In this document: positions 61,215 to 64,000 of the stretch, piece by piece
Position numbering within the stretch: the stretch's first letter is position 1
Layout: every line of letters starts with the position of its first letter
Origin: Candidatus Adiutrix sp.
GTDB taxonomy: Bacteria > Desulfobacterota > Desulfarculia > Adiutricales > Adiutricaceae
Direction: 5' to 3'
Assembly: GCA_031263565.1 (NCBI GenBank)
Contig: JAISFR010000114.1
Coordinates: 1-64,000, forward strand
Length of the DNA stretch: 64,000 nucleotides
Notes under the pieces: generated by a model
Database searches by the model: none
Told to the model about the DNA's origin: nothing
What the model saw: the letters and a program-made list of their open reading frames with translations, nothing else
Program-made: the position numbers and the translations under genes

Positions 61215-61664
61215 TCAAACAGCCATCCACCACCCATGATAGGGCGCCCGGCTGAAGCCCAGCTTTTGATACAGAAGGCTGACCCCCTCATTGGCCGGGG
61301 CCGTTTCCAACCGGAAACCGCGCACCTGGTCCCGGCTTTTCAGTTCCCGCATGACCTGCTCGATAGTTTCCCGCCCCAGGCCCAGCCCCCTGGCCTCCGG
61401 CCGGAGATACAGTTCCTCCAGCCAGGCCACCCGGCCGCCGAATTCGTTGGACCAGGCCAGAGAGGCCAGCATATAGCCCGCAGGCCGGTCGGCTTCAGCG
61501 CTGATCAGCCAGCCCCGGGCCAGGACCGAGCCGCTGACGGTTTCCTGAAAAGTCCGGTGGAAGTGATCTTCAGGCACCGGGTGGTCAGTGGCCTGGCTGG
61601 AGTAAAACTCCCGGCTCAGGGCCAGATAGGCCTCGAGATCTTCGGCTTGAAAAGGTCTGAACAC
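61215..61664 (-). CDS. GNAT-family N-acetyltransferase
   Basis: A 149-residue protein from a GTG (61664) with GGAGG about 8 bases upstream. The acetyl-CoA-binding motif A is LEELYLRPEARGLGLGRETI, with the RxxGLG pyrophosphate loop. NEGVSLLYQKLGF is motif B. The acceptor substrate cannot be predicted. It is 26 bases after the stop of the fused methyltransferase gene on the same strand. Confidence 0.85.
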   Translation of the reverse strand: MFRPFQAEDLEAYLALSREFYSSQATDHPVPEDHFHRTFQETVSGSVLARGWLISAEADRPAGYMLASLAWSNEFGGRVAWLEELYLRPEARGLGLGRETIEQVMRELKSRDQVRGFRLETAPANEGVSLLYQKLGFSRAPYHGWWMAV

Positions 61665-61690
61665 TATGTTCCTCCGTCGGCGTCTGGTCT

Positions 61691-63151
61691 TTACCGGGGC
61701 GGCCGGCCAGGGCGGGCCAGCCAGACGCCCAAAGCCAGGGCCAGGGCGGCGGCGGCGTTCAGCGATTCCACCCCCGGGACCATGGGAATGGCCAGGCGGC
61801 GGTCCGGCGGCCAGCTCCGGTCCAGCCCCGGGCCCTCAAGCCCGAAAACCAAGCCGCAGCGGGGCGGGAACTCCTTTCGCAAAAGGTCGGTTCCGGTGGG
61901 CGACAGGGCCAGCAGGCCGGGTTGATCCAGGGCCGCCAGTTCGCCCAGGGAAGGCCCCCGCCTCAGATCGGCCGCCAGGACCGCCGGGCCCGAGGCCCGG
62001 AGGCTTTTGGGGTGCCAGGGGCTGGCCGCTTCCTTCAGAAGAACGACGGGCACGCCCAGGGCGGCGGCGCTGCGGATGGCCGTGCCCAGGTTGGCCGGGT
62101 CCTGAAAAGGCAGAAACACGGTCAGCCCGCCGGCCAGGCGGCCGTCCCACAGCGGCGGTTCCGGAATGCTCAGAAGCATCAGCGGGGGGCCGGCCCCGAA
62201 AAGATCCAGCGGCGGCCACAGTTCCGGCCGCAGCAGAAAAACCGGCAGGCCGTCCGGCAGGCTCAGGGCGCCCAGTTCGTCCAGCCGGCGGACCAGGAGG
62301 CCGGCGCTCCGCCCGGGCTGGGCCTTCAGTATCTCGCCGATAAATTTGCGGCCGGAGATCAGGGCCAGGCCGCCCTTCTTCAGGCCCCGCCCGCTTAAGG
62401 CCCTGAGCCAGCTTTTGTAGCGGGGGTTTTCCCGGCTGGCTATTTCCGTCAGCCTGAAAGGCGGCGGCGGCGCCGGGCGGCGGCCGTGCTCCTTTTTGCG
62501 CCAGGTGATCAGGCGGCGTTTTAAGCCGCCCCCCAATTCGTAGGCCCGGTCATCCTCCAATTCGAAATCGTTCCATTCCGGGAGGCTCCGGGCCTCTTTG
62601 AGTTCCGGGTCCACCCCGGCGCCCTTCATGAGATAGACCCGCCCGCCCGGGGGAATGATCAGGGCCGCCCGCCGGAGGCTGTCCGGGGCCGACTCGAAAT
62701 CGCGGGTGATGAAGTTGTCGATGGCCCGGTCAAAACGGGGCCCCACCTTGTGGGGATAAAAATCCACGTTTCCCAGGCCCAGGAGAAGGGCCGCCTCTTC
62801 CATGAAAGCCAGCCGGCGGCCCCGGGGTTCGGCCAACAGCAGCGGCCAGTCCGGCCGGCGGATGGCCAGCGGCAGGCCCGGAAAGCCGGCCCCGCTGCCC
62901 AGGTCCATGGTCAGGCCCCGGGGGCTGATCAATTCGGCGGCCAGGGCCCCGTCTATATAATGCCGGTAAAGAATATCGCCAAAGCTCCGCAAGCGGGTCA
63001 GGTCGCCCCCGGGGTTGCGCCTGGCCAGCAATTCATTGAGAGCCAGGAATTTTTCGGCTTCCGGCCGGCTCAGGTTCAAACCGGCCGATTTAAATTCCCT
63101 GACGATGACTTCCAGGGACGGCGCCAGATCTTTCCAGGCTTTTTCCGGCAT
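61691..63151 (-). CDS. rsmG: RsmG 16S rRNA methyltransferase fused to SpoU/TrmH-family RNA methyltransferase
   Basis: A 486-residue fusion. Residues 1-220 are a full RsmG (GidB): LNELLARRNPGGDLTRLRSFGDILYRHYIDG, then DLGSGAGFPGLPLAI for the S-adenosylmethionine site. A basic, Pro-rich linker (GRRPAPPPPFRL) leads to residues about 232-486. These have the SpoU substrate-binding subdomain (IASRENPRYKSWLRALSGR) and the knotted SPOUT domain with DPANLGTAIRSAAALG, FGLEGPGL and IPMVPGVESLNAAAALALALG (motifs 1-3). RsmG methylates G527 of 16S rRNA at N7, and the SpoU domain methylates a ribose in rRNA or tRNA. Both halves look active. Confidence 0.9.
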   Translation of the reverse strand: MPEKAWKDLAPSLEVIVREFKSAGLNLSRPEAEKFLALNELLARRNPGGDLTRLRSFGDILYRHYIDGALAAELISPRGLTMDLGSGAGFPGLPLAIRRPDWPLLLAEPRGRRLAFMEEAALLLGLGNVDFYPHKVGPRFDRAIDNFITRDFESAPDSLRRAALIIPPGGRVYLMKGAGVDPELKEARSLPEWNDFELEDDRAYELGGGLKRRLITWRKKEHGRRPAPPPPFRLTEIASRENPRYKSWLRALSGRGLKKGGLALISGRKFIGEILKAQPGRSAGLLVRRLDELGALSLPDGLPVFLLRPELWPPLDLFGAGPPLMLLSIPEPPLWDGRLAGGLTVFLPFQDPANLGTAIRSAAALGVPVVLLKEAASPWHPKSLRASGPAVLAADLRRGPSLGELAALDQPGLLALSPTGTDLLRKEFPPRCGLVFGLEGPGLDRSWPPDRRLAIPMVPGVESLNAAAALALALGVWLARPGRPPR

Positions 63152-63197
63152 TTTTTTTACCCTTTGCTTATCGCGGCCGAACGGCTATAATAGTCGA

Positions 63198-63860
63198 ATG
63201 CTCGCGCCGGCCATTATATACGAAGACAATCACCTTTTGATAGTCCAAAAAGCGCCGGGCTGGCTGGCCCAGCCCGACGGCGGCGCCCGGCCGGACCTTT
63301 TGAGCTGGGCCGGAACTTATCTGGCCCGCCGCAAGCCGGGGCGGGCCTTTGTGGGGCTGGTCCACCGCCTGGACCGGGCCGTGGGCGGGGTAACGGCCCT
63401 GGCCAAGACCTCCAAGGCCGCCGCCCGGCTCAGCCGGCAGTTCCGCGAAGGCACGGCCGATAAAATATACCTGGCCCTGGTCGAAGCCCCCCCGCCGGCC
63501 GAAAGCGGCCGCCTGGAGCAAGCCCTTTTTCGGGACCGGACCGTGACCCGCCCGGCCCGGGGGGAGCGGGAGGGCACGGCGGCCGCCCTGGAATGGAAGA
63601 CGCGCCTTAAAACGCGATCTCTGACCGTTCTGGAGATAAAACTTCTGAGCGGCTTCAAACACCAGATCAGGGCCCAACTGGCCACCCTGGGCCTGCCGGT
63701 GCTGGGCGACCTGAAATACGGGAGCCGGCTTGCGCCTCACGGCCCGGCCATCGGCCTGTGGGCCGAATCCCTGGGCCTGGACCACCCCACCCTGGGGCGG
63801 CGGCTGACTTTCAAGGCCGCCCCGCCTGAAATCTGGCCCTGGAATTTGTTGGATGCCTGA
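63198..63860 (+). CDS. RluA-family pseudouridine synthase
   Basis: 220 residues from the ATG at 63198. The catalytic motif HRLDRAVGGVTALAKT (Asp of HRLD) is at residues about 55-70, with IIYEDNHLLIVQKAPGWLAQPDG at the start and GFKHQIRAQLATLGLPVLGDLKYG near the end. It lacks an S4 RNA-binding domain, like RluA/TruC-type short members. It isomerises uridines in rRNA or tRNA. It is divergent from rsmG with a 46-base gap. Confidence 0.93.
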   Translation: MLAPAIIYEDNHLLIVQKAPGWLAQPDGGARPDLLSWAGTYLARRKPGRAFVGLVHRLDRAVGGVTALAKTSKAAARLSRQFREGTADKIYLALVEAPPPAESGRLEQALFRDRTVTRPARGEREGTAAALEWKTRLKTRSLTVLEIKLLSGFKHQIRAQLATLGLPVLGDLKYGSRLAPHGPAIGLWAESLGLDHPTLGRRLTFKAAPPEIWPWNLLDA

Positions 63861-64000
63861 AAAAATGGCGATCAACAAAATTCCCTTTTTCAGGCTGGCC
63901 GGCCTGGCCCGGGGCCGGAAAAAGCGCAACCGGGCCCTTCTGGAACGCCTGGCGGCGGCCAATCTGGCCCTGAAGGAGCCCTGGGAAATCAGCGGGGAAG
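63853..64000 (+). CDS. unidentified gene, N-terminal part only
   Basis: A frame opens at the ATG 63853, overlapping the end of the pseudouridine synthase gene by 8 bases, and remains open to the window edge (49 codons). A second ATG at 63865 is also possible. The sequence is basic and helical (RLAGLARGRKKRNRALLERL, AANLALKEPWEISG). It is too short to assign to a family. Confidence 0.45.
   Translation, partial: MPEKMAINKIPFFRLAGLARGRKKRNRALLERLAAANLALKEPWEISGE

Noticed and set aside
1-64000. tRNA, rRNA, CRISPR arrays, insertion sequences, prophage genes
   Set aside because: None were recognised on either strand by reading; a covariance-model scan would be needed to exclude small RNAs fully.

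Overview
The window is GC-rich (my visual impression), densely coded DNA with most genes on the minus strand. I saw no tRNA, rRNA, CRISPR array or insertion sequence. The gene content suggests an anaerobic Gram-negative bacterium, probably Desulfobacterota/Deltaproteobacteria. The pointers are an ATP-dependent 2-hydroxyacyl-CoA-dehydratase-type reductase with its activator, TamA/TamB and TonB-dependent outer-membrane functions, a PilY1-type pilus operon, and a polyunsaturated-fatty-acid-type (Pfa) lipid synthase with a myxobacterium-like domain order. The taxonomic guess is inference only.

Region 1-7.3 kb (minus strand) is one apparent operon: a TonB-dependent receptor, two exported GRPEG-repeat proteins, a membrane polyferredoxin, a one-subunit 2-hydroxyacyl-CoA dehydratase/double-cubane-type reductase, its ASKHA ATPase activator, and an ExbB/TolQ protein cut by the window edge. 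It looks like TonB-energised import linked to an ATP-driven low-potential reduction. Its leader carries a Fur-like inverted repeat and two mutually exclusive hairpins. Region 7.7-14.7 kb holds a two-component system (plus strand) and a convergent macA-macB-tolC-type efflux operon (minus strand). Region 15.2-25.4 kb (minus strand) is a type IV pilus minor-pilin operon (pilW, fimT, pilV, pilX, pilY1) with a zinc-ribbon membrane protein downstream and a good candidate sigma-54 promoter upstream.

Region 25.7-27.9 kb (plus) has a Na/phosphate cotransporter with a PhoU-like tail and a macro-domain protein. Region 28.0-32.7 kb (minus) holds valS-nadC-proB with its own promoter. Region 32.8-50.6 kb (minus) is the most unusual part. 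It is a Pfa-type secondary-lipid synthase cluster: phosphopantetheinyl transferase, PfaD enoyl reductase, PfaA (KS, eroded AT, four ACPs, KR) and a PfaC-like protein (KS-CLF-AT-four hotdog DH units). They are followed by a protein fusing an SGNH hydrolase to an esterase, and by an OleD-like ketone reductase. The PfaC-like protein ends in two XRE-type helix-turn-helix DNA-binding domains, where the myxobacterial relative carries an acyltransferase.

Region 50.9-52.8 kb (plus) has rimO and a small exported protein. Region 52.8-59.7 kb (minus) carries tamB, tamA and a zinc-ribbon membrane protein. Region 60.1-61.1 kb (plus) has an SCP2 lipid-carrier protein behind a 30-bp palindrome, then a ParD/ParE-type toxin-antitoxin pair. 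Region 61.2-64 kb has a GNAT acetyltransferase, an RsmG-SpoU double RNA methyltransferase fusion, an RluA-type pseudouridine synthase and the start of an unidentified gene.
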